Of a stretch of DNA of 64,000 bases, positions 33,091 to 42,421 are shown in pieces. The notes under the pieces are model-generated. The model was not told the DNA's origin and searched no databases. It was given only the letters and a program-made list of their open reading frames with translations. This stretch comes from an uncultured Clostridia bacterium. Lineage in GTDB: Bacteria > Bacillota > Clostridia > Christensenellales > Aristaeellaceae. Position 1 is the stretch's first letter. Each line of letters starts with the position of its first letter. The stretch is taken from assembly GCA_937886445.1 (NCBI GenBank), contig CALGBY010000064.1:7293-71292 (forward strand), in the 5' to 3' direction. Both the position numbers and the translations under genes were made by a program.

Positions 33091-34476
33091 TCAGCAGCTG
33101 CGCGCGGCTGCGGGCTGCTCCAGCTTTTTCAAAAAACGTGTGATCAGCAGCACCGAGACCAGACAGCACAGCACGTCGGCGATTGGGGTGGCCAGCACCA
33201 CGCCCAGTTCCCGCAGGAGCAGGTTCATCAGATACATCAGAGGGATATCGGTAATGCCCTTCCGGAGCAGTGCCAGCACAAAGGAACGGGCGCTTTGGCC
33301 GACAGCCTGAAAATAGGAGATCACCGTGTAGGCGAAGGCCGAGAACGGACCACCTATGCACAGCACGGTAAGGTACTTTACACCTTCCGCGAGGGCATCC
33401 GATTCGCTGCGGATAAAGATCCCAACGAAGAAATTGCCGAAATGGATGTTCAGCAGCATCAGCAGCAGGGCGGCAAGCACTGAAAGGGCGGCGCTTGAGA
33501 AAAGCACGGATCTCATGCGGCGGTAGTTTTTCGCGCTGTAATTGTAGCCGATCAGCGGCAGTACGCCCTGTGTCATGCCGCGCGTTACGCAGTGGGCCAG
33601 CATGTTGATCTTTTTCGCCACGCCCAGTCCTGTCTGGGCAGCCAGGCCGTAAGCGGCGATCAGGCTTTCCATCAGGGCATAGGAGAGGTTTTCCATTACG
33701 GTCATCGCGCAGGCCGGCAGGCCGGTAAGCATCACATCCCGTACGAGATCTCCGTGCAGAGCCTTTGGCCAGCTGAAGCACAGCACCGTCTTTCTTCTTC
33801 TGCGGAAAAGCACAACAGCGTAATAGAGCACGGCGATCAAATTGGAAAGGGTGGTGGCTATGGCGGCGCCGAGCACCTCATTGCCCTCGGGCAGCAGTGC
33901 GAACATGAAAAGCGGATCCAGCACGATATTCATCACGCCGCCCAGTGCCACGCCGAAGCTGGCATGCAGGGCCTTTCCTTCCGCGCGCAGCAGATGCGCC
34001 AGAAAGGAATTGAGCGCCGTCGGCAGGCCGCCGATCACAACGGTGACGATCAGGTAGTCCTTCGCAAGGCCGTACACCCGTTCATCCGCCCCGCCGAAGG
34101 TCATCAGAATGGGGGAGACGAGCAGATATACCAGCAGGGAATAGAAGGCCGTGAGCAGCATACAGCCCCAGAAGGCGAAGGAACTGGCCTCGTGTGCCCT
34201 GTCCTCATCCTTCATGCCCAGCGAACGGGAGATGCTGCTGGCTCCGCCCACGCCGAACAGGTTGGCAATGGCGGAAAGTACCATGTACACCGGCATGCAT
34301 ACCGTGACCGCGGTGAGCATCTCGTCTCTTCCGGTCATTCCCACGAAAAAGGTGTCCGCCATGTTGTAGATGACCAGGATCATCTGCCCCAGCACCGTGG
34401 GAAGGGCCAACTTTGCGATGGCCTGCATGACCGGGGCTTTTTCAAACAGCCGTACAGTCGCGTCGTTGTTTTTCAA
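33091..34476 (-). CDS. MATE-family efflux transporter
   Basis: A 461-residue membrane protein with twelve helices in two similar halves, the multidrug and toxin extrusion family (DMADTFFVGMTGRDEMLTAV in helix 1-2 region; GYNYSAKNYRRMRSVL at the halves' hinge). Such proteins export cationic drugs or metabolites using Na+ or H+. The start is a TTG at 34476 preceded by AAGGGGGG, and a TATAAT box lies at 34498-34503. First gene of a three-gene unit. Confidence 0.9.
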   Translation of the reverse strand: MKNNDATVRLFEKAPVMQAIAKLALPTVLGQMILVIYNMADTFFVGMTGRDEMLTAVTVCMPVYMVLSAIANLFGVGGASSISRSLGMKDEDRAHEASSFAFWGCMLLTAFYSLLVYLLVSPILMTFGGADERVYGLAKDYLIVTVVIGGLPTALNSFLAHLLRAEGKALHASFGVALGGVMNIVLDPLFMFALLPEGNEVLGAAIATTLSNLIAVLYYAVVLFRRRRKTVLCFSWPKALHGDLVRDVMLTGLPACAMTVMENLSYALMESLIAAYGLAAQTGLGVAKKINMLAHCVTRGMTQGVLPLIGYNYSAKNYRRMRSVLFSSAALSVLAALLLMLLNIHFGNFFVGIFIRSESDALAEGVKYLTVLCIGGPFSAFAYTVISYFQAVGQSARSFVLALLRKGITDIPLMYLMNLLLRELGVVLATPIADVLCCLVSVLLITRFLKKLEQPAAARSC

Positions 34477-34503
34477 AACGGGGATCCCCCCTTATCTATT
34501 ATA

Positions 34504-34935
34504 ATACGGAACACGGAGAGCCGTACAGTGTGCCGCGGCACTTTCTGTGTTTTTTTGCTCTGAGCCGTTTTCCGGAATATTCGTACGGGAAAACAAAACA
34601 GAAAGCCGTCCGCAACGCATTTATGGATGCGGAGACCGTTCTTGTGATATATGAAAATAAAAAACCCGACGGAAACCGTACCGGTGTTCCGCTTTGGAAA
34701 ATGATATGTATTTTCCGGGGTGAAATGAAATTTCATATTTATTATAGACGGGACCGCTCATAAAAGCAATACCCTGCCGAAATATTCTGAAAAAACGGCA
34801 TTTCCGGCCTGTAAAAAGAAATATTGCTCCCCGGAACGGGGCAGCGCCGCCTGTATCAGGCAGAAAATCAAAGCCCATCCGGAGCGCGGGATATACATCA
34901 GGATCATATTTCCGTAAGATTTTTGTGCCTGAGTC
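34504..34935. other. Non-coding gap without a recognisable gene
   Basis: About 430 nt between the MATE gene and the esterase terminator. Short open frames occur on both strands, but their products look random, being rich in Phe, Lys and Arg, and they lack ribosome sites. AT content is above the local average. I see no RNA gene here. Confidence 0.5.
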
Positions 34936-34972
34936 AAAAAAGGAGCCGTTCCCCTTCGGGAGCGGATCCTCC
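34936..34972 (-). terminator. Terminator of the esterase operon
   Basis: Minus-strand stem GGAG..CCG-CTCCC with GGGAA-CGG-CTCC and six T residues, directly after the stop at 34984. Confidence 0.75.
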
Positions 34973-34983
34973 GATACGCAGGC

Positions 34984-36291
34984 TCAGTTTTCAAGATAGG
35001 GCGTAAAGCGTTCATCCAGTACATCCCGGTTGTGCTCAAGGAACAGGTTCCCCTTCATTTGTGACAGATCGCTCTTCACTTTACGAGGATCCTTTCCGGA
35101 CAGATGCACATCGCAGTAATCAAGGATGTACTCCATATCGCTTTGCAGGATGGCATGTCCGTCCAAATGGATCAGCATATTGTTCTGCCCGGGGCATCCG
35201 AGCAGATCCCACACACACTGCGAGGCTTTGTAGGCCAGACACTGGCCCTCTGTGTTGTTCCAACCCTCGCTGGTAATGCCGCTTACGATGATCAGGTGCC
35301 GGTCGGGAGAAGCGGTCAGTGCGCACAGCATGTGCTGGTCCGCCGGTAGCTGCCGTGCATCCTTCAATGTACGGAAGGTGCCGCAGAACCAATAGCCTTC
35401 CCCGCCGGTCAGATTGGAAAACGGCTCATTGATCGATGTATTGGTCCACGCCTTTTCACCGCCCAGAGAGGTGAGGTCATAGGTCTTCCCGTGGTTATCC
35501 GTGCGGAACATGGCAATGCCGCCCGCGCCGGAGCAGGAGGGAATGACCACCCTGAACCGTTCATCGTAGGCTCCGGCTACGGCAACGCTCTTTCCGAAGC
35601 GGGACACCCCGCCCAGCAGGGAAAGAGACGGGTCAATATTCAGTTCCCGGGCCGCCCCGGCATACAGGGCGTCCAATACTTTGGAAGCGCCCCACGCCCA
35701 GGCCAGCAGCACGCCGGTCTGCTCCTCCGGCTGCTTCCCATAGGGATAAAGTTCGTAGAACGGCCCTGTCATGGTGTTGTTGTCCGCCGCCACATCCACG
35801 GGGCTGTAGTTGATGCCGGCATAGCCTCTGGAGGCCGCGTACAGACAATTCGCATCGGCCCCGGAACGGCCTATCCATTTATAGCCCCAGTATTCTATAA
35901 AGCAGGGATATCCGCTCTCCGGTGCTGCGGAATCCGGAAGGGTCACCAGCACGGTAAAGCTTACCGTTTTTCCGCCTGCCGATACCCGGATCGTCATTTC
36001 CTTCCCGGGGCACTCGGCACATTCCTTCAGGTCATAGGTGACGGTTTCCCCGGCAGGGTCCGGCATGAATCCGTACACATACCGCTCATACAGAGCGAGG
36101 ATCTCCTGCCTGCGGCGCTGCCAGTCCCCGGCAGTTTCCACCTTTGTGCCGTCCTGAAAGGTCAGTATATCGGGCAGTTCCTCCGTCAGCGGCAGTTCCG
36201 GAGATACTTCAGCGGATCCTCCTCCCGCTGCCGGAACCAGAGCGAAAGGCAGCATCAGGGCCGCCAGCAACCTGCGCATACGTTTTGACAT
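34984..36291 (-). CDS. Secreted CE15-like glucuronoyl esterase
   Basis: A 435-residue exported alpha/beta hydrolase (signal peptide about 1-25) resembling carbohydrate esterase family 15, which splits ester links between lignin alcohols and glucuronic acid on xylan. The serine motif GGVSRFGKSVAVAGAYDERF matches the CE15 GxSRxGK pattern, followed by IPSCSGAGG and a late histidine in HLDGHAILQSDMEY. It lies downstream of the histidine-phosphatase fusion in one operon. Together with GH3 and the mannan locus it supports a plant-wall diet. CE15 against another serine esterase family should be checked by profile. Confidence 0.78.
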   Translation of the reverse strand: MSKRMRRLLAALMLPFALVPAAGGGSAEVSPELPLTEELPDILTFQDGTKVETAGDWQRRRQEILALYERYVYGFMPDPAGETVTYDLKECAECPGKEMTIRVSAGGKTVSFTVLVTLPDSAAPESGYPCFIEYWGYKWIGRSGADANCLYAASRGYAGINYSPVDVAADNNTMTGPFYELYPYGKQPEEQTGVLLAWAWGASKVLDALYAGAARELNIDPSLSLLGGVSRFGKSVAVAGAYDERFRVVIPSCSGAGGIAMFRTDNHGKTYDLTSLGGEKAWTNTSINEPFSNLTGGEGYWFCGTFRTLKDARQLPADQHMLCALTASPDRHLIIVSGITSEGWNNTEGQCLAYKASQCVWDLLGCPGQNNMLIHLDGHAILQSDMEYILDYCDVHLSGKDPRKVKSDLSQMKGNLFLEHNRDVLDERFTPYLEN

Positions 36292-36319
36292 AATCTTTCC
36301 TCCGTATAAACATACCGGA

Positions 36320-37495
36320 TCAGTAGATGCGGGTATTCAGGAAACGGATCATTCTTCTGCCATCCGGCTCAATAACGATCTTGCTGATGGAACCGGAAGG
36401 GCCGCTGGAAATGCAGCCGCGGATATCCTCGAACCGGTGCCCCATCAGCATAGCGATCAGGAAGCTCATGGTGCAGCCGTGAGCCACGATCAATATACGC
36501 TCCCGGTCACTGTTCATCAGTTCCTCATAGAAGGGATAAATGCGGTTCCAGATATCCCTGTCGCTCTCTCCGGAAGGGAAATGCCGGTAATCGGGGTCAT
36601 AGCCCTCCGGTGCCGGTATGCGGTGAAGATGGCACCATTCCCGGCTTTTGCCGTTGCCCTCCCCGTCATCGATCTCCCGGAGCCGCAGGTCCGGCTCGCA
36701 GGGGATACGCAGGATGCTCTGGATCTCCTCCGCTGTTTCCCAGGCGCGGTTCATGGGAGAAGCGATCAACTCAAACGCGTCCTCCCCGTTCTCCCAGCGT
36801 TTCAGCCACCTGCCGATCATTTGGGCCTGCTTATGCCCGTTCTCCGTCAGGTGCCAGTCATATCCCGCGCCGTTGCACCCATTGATATGATGCTCCGCTT
36901 CGGTATGCTGTACCAGCAGAATGATCTTTCTCTTTTTTCTTTCAAAATAGGCGCGTATGATCTTCTCCGCTTCCGAGCGCCCCATCCAGCCTTCTCCCGG
37001 CCCGTCCAAAGGCATGAAGCGTTTCAGATGTTCCCGCTCCGTTTCCGGCAGTTCGGAAAGGTCCTGCTCCGGGCGTTCAAGTGGCACGGCCACCAGCTTG
37101 TGGTCTCCGTCCTCCCGTTTGTATACGCCCACGATGCGCACCGGCTCCCGGTCGCCGGGAAGATAATGCCTGCCGCCCATCACGATCACATCCAGATGCT
37201 CGCAGGGAGGTGTTCCGCTTTCCTCAAGCCAGCCGGAGGCTTCGGGAACGCCCCGGGCATAGCTCAGGCTTACCATATCCTTTTCGGTAAAGGTATCGGA
37301 AGCCGGGTGATACTTCAGCCGTTTTTCTGCATCTCCCGGCTGCTCGATACGCGCGCTCCAGATACGGCCGGTCAGCGGCTCACCGGCAGGAAGGATATTC
37401 TTCTTTTTCTCAAAGCCTGCCCTCATGCAGTCAGATGCGGTTTGAAGGTCTGTTTTCGCCGTTTCGGGAAATGCTGCCTGTTTGCTATATGCCAT
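36320..37495 (-). CDS. Pyrophosphatase-like domain fused to histidine phosphatase
   Basis: A 391-residue two-domain protein. Residues about 40-185 resemble family I inorganic pyrophosphatase (LTGRIWSARIEQPGD, HLDVIVMGG, PVRIVGVYKREDGDHKLVAVP), but the DxDPxD metal motif keeps only its last Asp and one further metal Asp is Lys, so activity is doubtful. Residues about 190-391 are a histidine-phosphatase domain: the RHG motif reads VQHTEA (His kept, Arg and Gly lost), while SPMNRAWETAEEI, the Glu-rich REIDDGEGNG and VAHGCTMSF are present. A good promoter lies at 37528. The combination suggests a nucleotide or phospho-sugar regulator rather than a plain enzyme; that is inference. Confidence 0.7.
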   Translation of the reverse strand: MAYSKQAAFPETAKTDLQTASDCMRAGFEKKKNILPAGEPLTGRIWSARIEQPGDAEKRLKYHPASDTFTEKDMVSLSYARGVPEASGWLEESGTPPCEHLDVIVMGGRHYLPGDREPVRIVGVYKREDGDHKLVAVPLERPEQDLSELPETEREHLKRFMPLDGPGEGWMGRSEAEKIIRAYFERKKRKIILLVQHTEAEHHINGCNGAGYDWHLTENGHKQAQMIGRWLKRWENGEDAFELIASPMNRAWETAEEIQSILRIPCEPDLRLREIDDGEGNGKSREWCHLHRIPAPEGYDPDYRHFPSGESDRDIWNRIYPFYEELMNSDRERILIVAHGCTMSFLIAMLMGHRFEDIRGCISSGPSGSISKIVIEPDGRRMIRFLNTRIY

Positions 37496-37527
37496 CTGCC
37501 GTTCCCTCCGTTTTATGAACTGTATTC

Positions 37528-37556
37528 AATATACAGGAAATCCCGCGGTATGTAAA
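37528..37556 (-). promoter_or_regulatory. Promoter of the fusion-phosphatase/esterase operon
   Basis: Minus-strand TTTACA (37551-37556), 17 nt, TATATT (37528-37533), followed by GGAGGG before the start codon at 37495. Confidence 0.7.
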
Positions 37557-37561
37557 GCAAA

Positions 37562-37600
37562 AATACGGCTCCGGTCCGTGTCGCGGATCAAAGCCGTATT
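37562..37600 (-). terminator. Terminator of the ABC exporter operon
   Basis: AATACGGCT pairs with AGCCGTATT around a 21-nt loop, followed by TTT on the minus strand, ten nt after the exporter stop codon. Confidence 0.75.
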
Positions 37601-37609
37601 CGATGCTGT

Positions 37610-39442
37610 TTATCTGTAATACTGCGCCTGAGCTTCAAACATTTCGGCGTAGATCCCGTTTTTGATCTTCACCAGCTCGTCATGGGTGCCGTATTCCGCC
37701 ACCTTCCCCTCCGAGAATACGGCGATATGATCGCAGAAGCGGCAGGAGGAAAGGCGGTGTGAGATATAGAAGGCCGTCTTCTCCTCGATCAGGTCATTGA
37801 ACTGACGGTAGATTTCATATTCCGCGATGGGGTCCAGCGCGGAGGTGGGTTCATCCAGAATGATCACCGGCGCATCCTTGTACAGCGCTCTTGCCAGTGC
37901 GATCTTCTGCTGCTCGCCGCCGGAAGGCTCCACGCCCTCCTCGTCAAAGTACTTGAACAGCGTGCTGTCCGCTCCGTTCGGCAGCTTTTTCACCATTTCC
38001 TCAAGCCCGGACTGCTTCAGAAGCTGCTCCGCCTTTTCGCGCTGCTTTGCGGTCATCTCTTCCTTTTCGGTCAGGGTGATATTCTCATTCAGTGTGAATG
38101 CCAGCATTCTGAAATCCTGGAATACCGGGGCAAACTGACGCATATAATCCTCATAATCGTATTCCCTGATATCCGTTCCGTCCAGCAGGATGGTGCCTTC
38201 GGTGGGGTCATAAAGACGGCAGAGCAATTTGATCAGCGTGGTTTTTCCGGCGCCGTTCAGCCCCACCAGGGAAAGCCTCTCTCCCTTTTCCACCGTCAGG
38301 TTCACCCCGCGAAGCACCTGCACATCCGACCCGGGATAGGAGAAACACACATTCCGAAACTCGATCCGGTGAAGCCCCTTCTCTGCCTTTTTGTCACCCT
38401 TGGTCAGGGCCTGGGGATAATTCATGAACACCACAAATTCATAGGCGTAGTTGGTTCGTTTGAATAATTCCGTAATATTCCAGATGATTCCCTGCAGCGT
38501 GGCATTGAGCGCGCCGGCTGCCTCGATGATCTGACTGAAGGTGCCCAGCGAGAAGGCACCGCGAATTGCCCTGTAAGCTGCGTAGGCGCAGGTGAAAACG
38601 GTATTCGCCACGCTGATGAGCACCGCCCACAAAGAATATTTACACTGCGTGTTTGCCTGCCACTTCCATGTACCGATCTGGCTTTCAGCGATGCGATCAC
38701 ATTTTGTCAAAAGCATATCAGAGGCGTCATACAGCCTGATATCCTTTCCGTAACGGAAATCCACCAGTTCCCACCCATAGTAACCGAACATGCGGTTGGC
38801 CTGCGCCAGACGGGAAAAAGCCTTGATCTCCACCTTGTCGCTGAGCACATGCAAAAATCCGCTCAGCGCGACACAGGCCGCGATCACCGGCAGCAGCAGA
38901 GGCGCGTGCAGCGCGATCACCGTTACAAAGCCGCTGATCTTCAGCGCGTTTCCGATCAGCATGAAAAACTGTTCGGAAATGCCGTAAACACCGCCGGAAT
39001 ACCAGCTCATGCCGGTATTGGCCTTTTCCAGCTGGTCCAGTGCCTTTTTATCCTCGGTGAGCTGAAAATCCAGATCCATGGAGTGTTCGCTGGTCAGCAC
39101 TGTGAAATAATTGTTCAGTCGCTCCTCATACTTATTTACCCTGGTTTCGGCAAGCTGCCGGATGACGCTCAGGATCATCTCGCCGATGATCAGGATGCCG
39201 GCATACAGAAACAGTTTTTCCAGCCGTTTTTCTCCGATCAGTTCATCAATGATCATGGGGGAGATGATGATCCCGAAAAACGGGATCAGCACATTGCAAA
39301 GCGTTTTTAGCCCCTCCAAAGGGAAAAACGCGGGATAACGCTTTGCCGCCACCGGGAAAAGCGTTTTGATGACCGTTATCAGTTTCCGGAAGGAGGTGAT
39401 TTGGGCATCTGTGCTGTTTTTTTTGTTTTTCGTATCTTTCAT
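37610..39442 (-). CDS. ABC exporter half-transporter B
   Basis: A 610-residue fused membrane/ATPase protein: six helices (about 35-330), then a nucleotide-binding domain with Walker A GLNGAGKTT, signature PSGGEQQ, Walker B VIILDEPTSALD and switch YISHRLSS. The signature departs from LSGGQ, as often in one half of heterodimeric exporters, so one of the two ATP sites may be weak. Its start overlaps the stop of the partner gene at 39439. Likely exports drugs or peptides; substrate unknown. Confidence 0.9.
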   Translation of the reverse strand: MKDTKNKKNSTDAQITSFRKLITVIKTLFPVAAKRYPAFFPLEGLKTLCNVLIPFFGIIISPMIIDELIGEKRLEKLFLYAGILIIGEMILSVIRQLAETRVNKYEERLNNYFTVLTSEHSMDLDFQLTEDKKALDQLEKANTGMSWYSGGVYGISEQFFMLIGNALKISGFVTVIALHAPLLLPVIAACVALSGFLHVLSDKVEIKAFSRLAQANRMFGYYGWELVDFRYGKDIRLYDASDMLLTKCDRIAESQIGTWKWQANTQCKYSLWAVLISVANTVFTCAYAAYRAIRGAFSLGTFSQIIEAAGALNATLQGIIWNITELFKRTNYAYEFVVFMNYPQALTKGDKKAEKGLHRIEFRNVCFSYPGSDVQVLRGVNLTVEKGERLSLVGLNGAGKTTLIKLLCRLYDPTEGTILLDGTDIREYDYEDYMRQFAPVFQDFRMLAFTLNENITLTEKEEMTAKQREKAEQLLKQSGLEEMVKKLPNGADSTLFKYFDEEGVEPSGGEQQKIALARALYKDAPVIILDEPTSALDPIAEYEIYRQFNDLIEEKTAFYISHRLSSCRFCDHIAVFSEGKVAEYGTHDELVKIKNGIYAEMFEAQAQYYR

Positions 39443-41304
39443 GCCTGTTCCTCCTCTCCGTCCGGGTGATCCTGATAGTACTGTGCCTGCACTTCAAACA
39501 TGTGGGCGTATTCTCCGTGACGGGCCATCAGCTCCTCATGCGTTCCGTACTCGCACATTTTTCCGTCTTTGAACATAGCGATATGATCGCAGAAGCGTGT
39601 GGATGCCAGCCGGTGGGAAATATAGACCGCGCTCTTTTTCCCGATCATGCCGTCAAACCGTTCATAAAGCTGCTTTTCCGCCAGGGCATCCAGCGCGGCG
39701 GTGGGTTCATCCAGCACCACTACGGGAGCGTCTTTATAAAGGGCTCTGGCAAGCGCCAGCTTCTGTTTCTCGCCGCCGGACAGATCGATCCCCTCTTCGG
39801 ATACCACCTTCAGCACCTCGCTGTCCAGACCGTGAGGAAGGGACGCCAGCTTTTCTTCCAGACCGGCCCGGCACAGACAGTCTTCCGCTTTGCTGCGGTC
39901 TGTTTCAGCTGCCGGCAGAAGAGAAATGTTTTCGGTGAGTGAGGTGGCAAACACCTCCACATTCTGAAAAACGGGAGAGAACAGACGGTAGTAATCCTCC
40001 CTTCTGAAGCGGCGGATATCCGTTCCGTTCAGGGTGATGCTTCCCTCCGTAGGCTCGTAAAGCCTCAGCAGCAGCTTGATCATGGTGGTCTTTCCGGCAC
40101 CGTTCAGCCCCACAACAGCCAGCCGCTCACCGGGATGCAAGGTCAGGTTCAGATGCTCCACCGCGTACTTGTCGGATTTATGATACCGGTAGGAAACATC
40201 CTTGAAACAGATCTCGATCTCATCTGTTTCGGGCACCGGCAGGGGATCTTCCGGCTCCTCATTCTCAAGCTCCAGGAAGGACCTGAGATCATCCACCTCC
40301 ATGGAATGTCTGCTGAAATCGCCAAAACGCTGCAGAAGACGGATCAGTGCGTCTGAAAAGGACATGGCCAGAGAGAGATACAGGGTGAAATTGCCGATGG
40401 AAAGCGGCTCCTCATCGCTCAGCACCGCAAAGTACAGTACGGTGTATACCAGCGCCCGGCTGATCACATTGAGCACCTGTCCGAAAATCGCGTATCGGTT
40501 CCACATATTGTGATGCGCGTCTGTCCTGTCCTCACGGAAATCAAAAATGCGGCGCTGTTTTTTCAGCAGAAAGCCCTGCATGGAGAACAGGCGCACATCC
40601 TTGGCATAGTCAAAGTGCTGTGTCACGCGGGCCATATAGGAGGATTGACGCCATACGGGCGCAAGACGGTCCCACACCTGCTTTTTATCGGCCTTGACAG
40701 TTCTATGGTAAAACAGGAAGGAAACGACGGCCAGCAGCCCGATGGCGAGGATCAGCCGCCAATCCAGCACCAGCACCGCCGTGAAGGCAACGATCACCGT
40801 TACCAGGTTTTTTCCCATGTCCTGCAGGTCATGGTACATGCCCTCAAAGCCTTCGTTGTTATTGCCGGTCGCGTTGCAGGCCCGCTGATGAAGATCCAGC
40901 GCTTCCGGCCTTTCCAGCATGTCATAGTCCAGCCGCATCGCTTTTTCTTCCCGCTCATGGATCACACGCATGCGGATCTGAATATACCGGGGCCATACTC
41001 TGCTCCCCGCGAAAACCTGCGCGCCGAAAACGACAAGTGCGGCGGCAAAAATGACGGTGACAGCCCAGATCAGGGAGGTGATCTTCTCATCCTGCGGCGT
41101 GTTTGACGCGATGATATCGATGACGAATTTGCCGGCGATGCCCCAGAAGTATCCCGTCAGCGAACCGCACAGCATATCGGTAAAGCCGAAGGGCAGGGCG
41201 GAAAAACAATATTTTTTCGCCTTTGAAAGAACATACGCCGTGTTTTTCCGCAAACCGAAATCCCGGTGGAGCGGATTATCCTTTGCTTCCTTGAATTCAG
41301 CCAT
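39439..41304 (-). CDS. ABC exporter half-transporter A
   Basis: A 621-residue partner of the gene at 37610: six helices, then Walker A GLNGAGKTT, signature LSGGEKQ, Walker B VVVLDEPTAALD, switch YISHRLAS. The ATG at 41304 follows AAGGAG; a GTG two codons upstream overlaps that site. Forms an operon XRE regulator - A - B, so the pair is probably induced by its own substrate. Confidence 0.9.
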   Translation of the reverse strand: MAEFKEAKDNPLHRDFGLRKNTAYVLSKAKKYCFSALPFGFTDMLCGSLTGYFWGIAGKFVIDIIASNTPQDEKITSLIWAVTVIFAAALVVFGAQVFAGSRVWPRYIQIRMRVIHEREEKAMRLDYDMLERPEALDLHQRACNATGNNNEGFEGMYHDLQDMGKNLVTVIVAFTAVLVLDWRLILAIGLLAVVSFLFYHRTVKADKKQVWDRLAPVWRQSSYMARVTQHFDYAKDVRLFSMQGFLLKKQRRIFDFREDRTDAHHNMWNRYAIFGQVLNVISRALVYTVLYFAVLSDEEPLSIGNFTLYLSLAMSFSDALIRLLQRFGDFSRHSMEVDDLRSFLELENEEPEDPLPVPETDEIEICFKDVSYRYHKSDKYAVEHLNLTLHPGERLAVVGLNGAGKTTMIKLLLRLYEPTEGSITLNGTDIRRFRREDYYRLFSPVFQNVEVFATSLTENISLLPAAETDRSKAEDCLCRAGLEEKLASLPHGLDSEVLKVVSEEGIDLSGGEKQKLALARALYKDAPVVVLDEPTAALDALAEKQLYERFDGMIGKKSAVYISHRLASTRFCDHIAMFKDGKMCEYGTHEELMARHGEYAHMFEVQAQYYQDHPDGEEEQA

Positions 41305-41313
41305 AGGCACTCC

Positions 41314-42222
41314 TTATTTCAGCATTTTGAGCAGCTTATCCCGGTCGATCCAGCTTCTTCCGCGGTTCACGATCTGCATCTGGTACTGGCCCGGCGGGTC
41401 CATGATCATACAGGCTTCGGCAAAAATGTTCAGCAGCAGCCCGGCAACCGGTGAAACGGTGCCGTACATCATTTCGTGCTCATCCTTTGTATTGAGCGCG
41501 CAGATGCGCCGGATGCAGCCGTTCCACTGGGACGCGGAGGCGAAGGTTTCCAGCACATGCGCTGCCACCTCCTCCTTTACCCCGATGGTTTCGGAAACTG
41601 TGGCCGCGCTGACAAATTCCCCGGGCGTGAGGGAGAGCATGAAGAGAACGATCTCCAGTGTTCCTTCTTCTCCCATTATGGCAAAAAATTTTCTCATGTT
41701 TTCCCGGTCTCCGGCCCATTCGATAAAGCCGTTCTCCGGCTCCGGCAGCACGGTATAGAATTCCCTGTCTTTATTGAGGCTCATGAATTCAAAACCGGAT
41801 TCATTTGTATATACCGCCACCGTGCGGCTGTTTTTGTCAAAAACGGGCCGCGGATAATACGCGCCGCAGTTCAGCCATGGCGAAGTATGAGCAGCCCAGG
41901 CCATATTCAGCACCCGGTCAAAGAAGGATCTGTCCTTTTTTCCGCTTTCATCAGCAGCGCTGCCCTGAAAGACCTCCTTCAGATACTCGAACGTGATCTG
42001 TTCCGGGCTTTTGGCGTCTCCTTCTTCTCCGTACAGGTATGAAACGGATACACCGTAGAGCCGGGCCACCTTCGGGATCAGGTCTCCGTCCGGATAACTG
42101 CCGTTTTCCCACTTGGAAACCGCCTGAGGGCTTACGCCCAAACGCTCCGCCACCTGCTCCTGTGTCAGTCCTTTTGACTTTCGCAGTTTTTTCAGAATTT
42201 CAGAAAATGTCATTTCCGGCAT
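41314..42222 (-). CDS. XRE-family regulator of the ABC exporter
   Basis: A 302-residue protein with an N-terminal Cro/C1-type helix-turn-helix (TQEQVAERLGVSPQAVSKWENG, about residues 19-40) and a 230-residue C-terminal part of unknown type, possibly a ligand sensor. It lies nine nt upstream of the exporter pair and is co-transcribed with it. RBS AAAGGAG. A TATACT box is present at 42254-42259. Confidence 0.85.
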   Translation of the reverse strand: MPEMTFSEILKKLRKSKGLTQEQVAERLGVSPQAVSKWENGSYPDGDLIPKVARLYGVSVSYLYGEEGDAKSPEQITFEYLKEVFQGSAADESGKKDRSFFDRVLNMAWAAHTSPWLNCGAYYPRPVFDKNSRTVAVYTNESGFEFMSLNKDREFYTVLPEPENGFIEWAGDRENMRKFFAIMGEEGTLEIVLFMLSLTPGEFVSAATVSETIGVKEEVAAHVLETFASASQWNGCIRRICALNTKDEHEMMYGTVSPVAGLLLNIFAEACMIMDPPGQYQMQIVNRGRSWIDRDKLLKMLK

Positions 42223-42357
42223 CCTTGTTTCTCCTTTTCATTGATGCGGCTTCAGTATATCATGTGTTTCGGTTTAGCAAAAGGCAAATTTTCCAATATC
42301 AGAATAATGTTCCTTGTAAAGTTCTACTTATGGTAGAATTCAAAGAGAATATAAATA

Positions 42358-42379
42358 CTCCGCCGTGATCCGGGCGGAG
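42358..42379. terminator. Terminator between the XRE gene and the GNAT-DUF2087 gene
   Basis: CTCCGCC-8 nt-GGCGGAG with TATTTAT on the minus strand. It ends the long minus-strand run that starts near 50.1 kb. The remaining 100 nt before the XRE start hold only AT-rich promoter-like sequence. Confidence 0.65.
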
Positions 42380-42421
42380 CAGCTGAATATTCTGCTGTGT
42401 ATTTTTTGCGGAGCCTGCCGG

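Noticed and set aside
34473..34736. 87-codon frame upstream of the MATE gene
   Set aside because: No ribosome site, random-looking Phe/Lys/Arg-rich product and overlap with the MATE promoter region.
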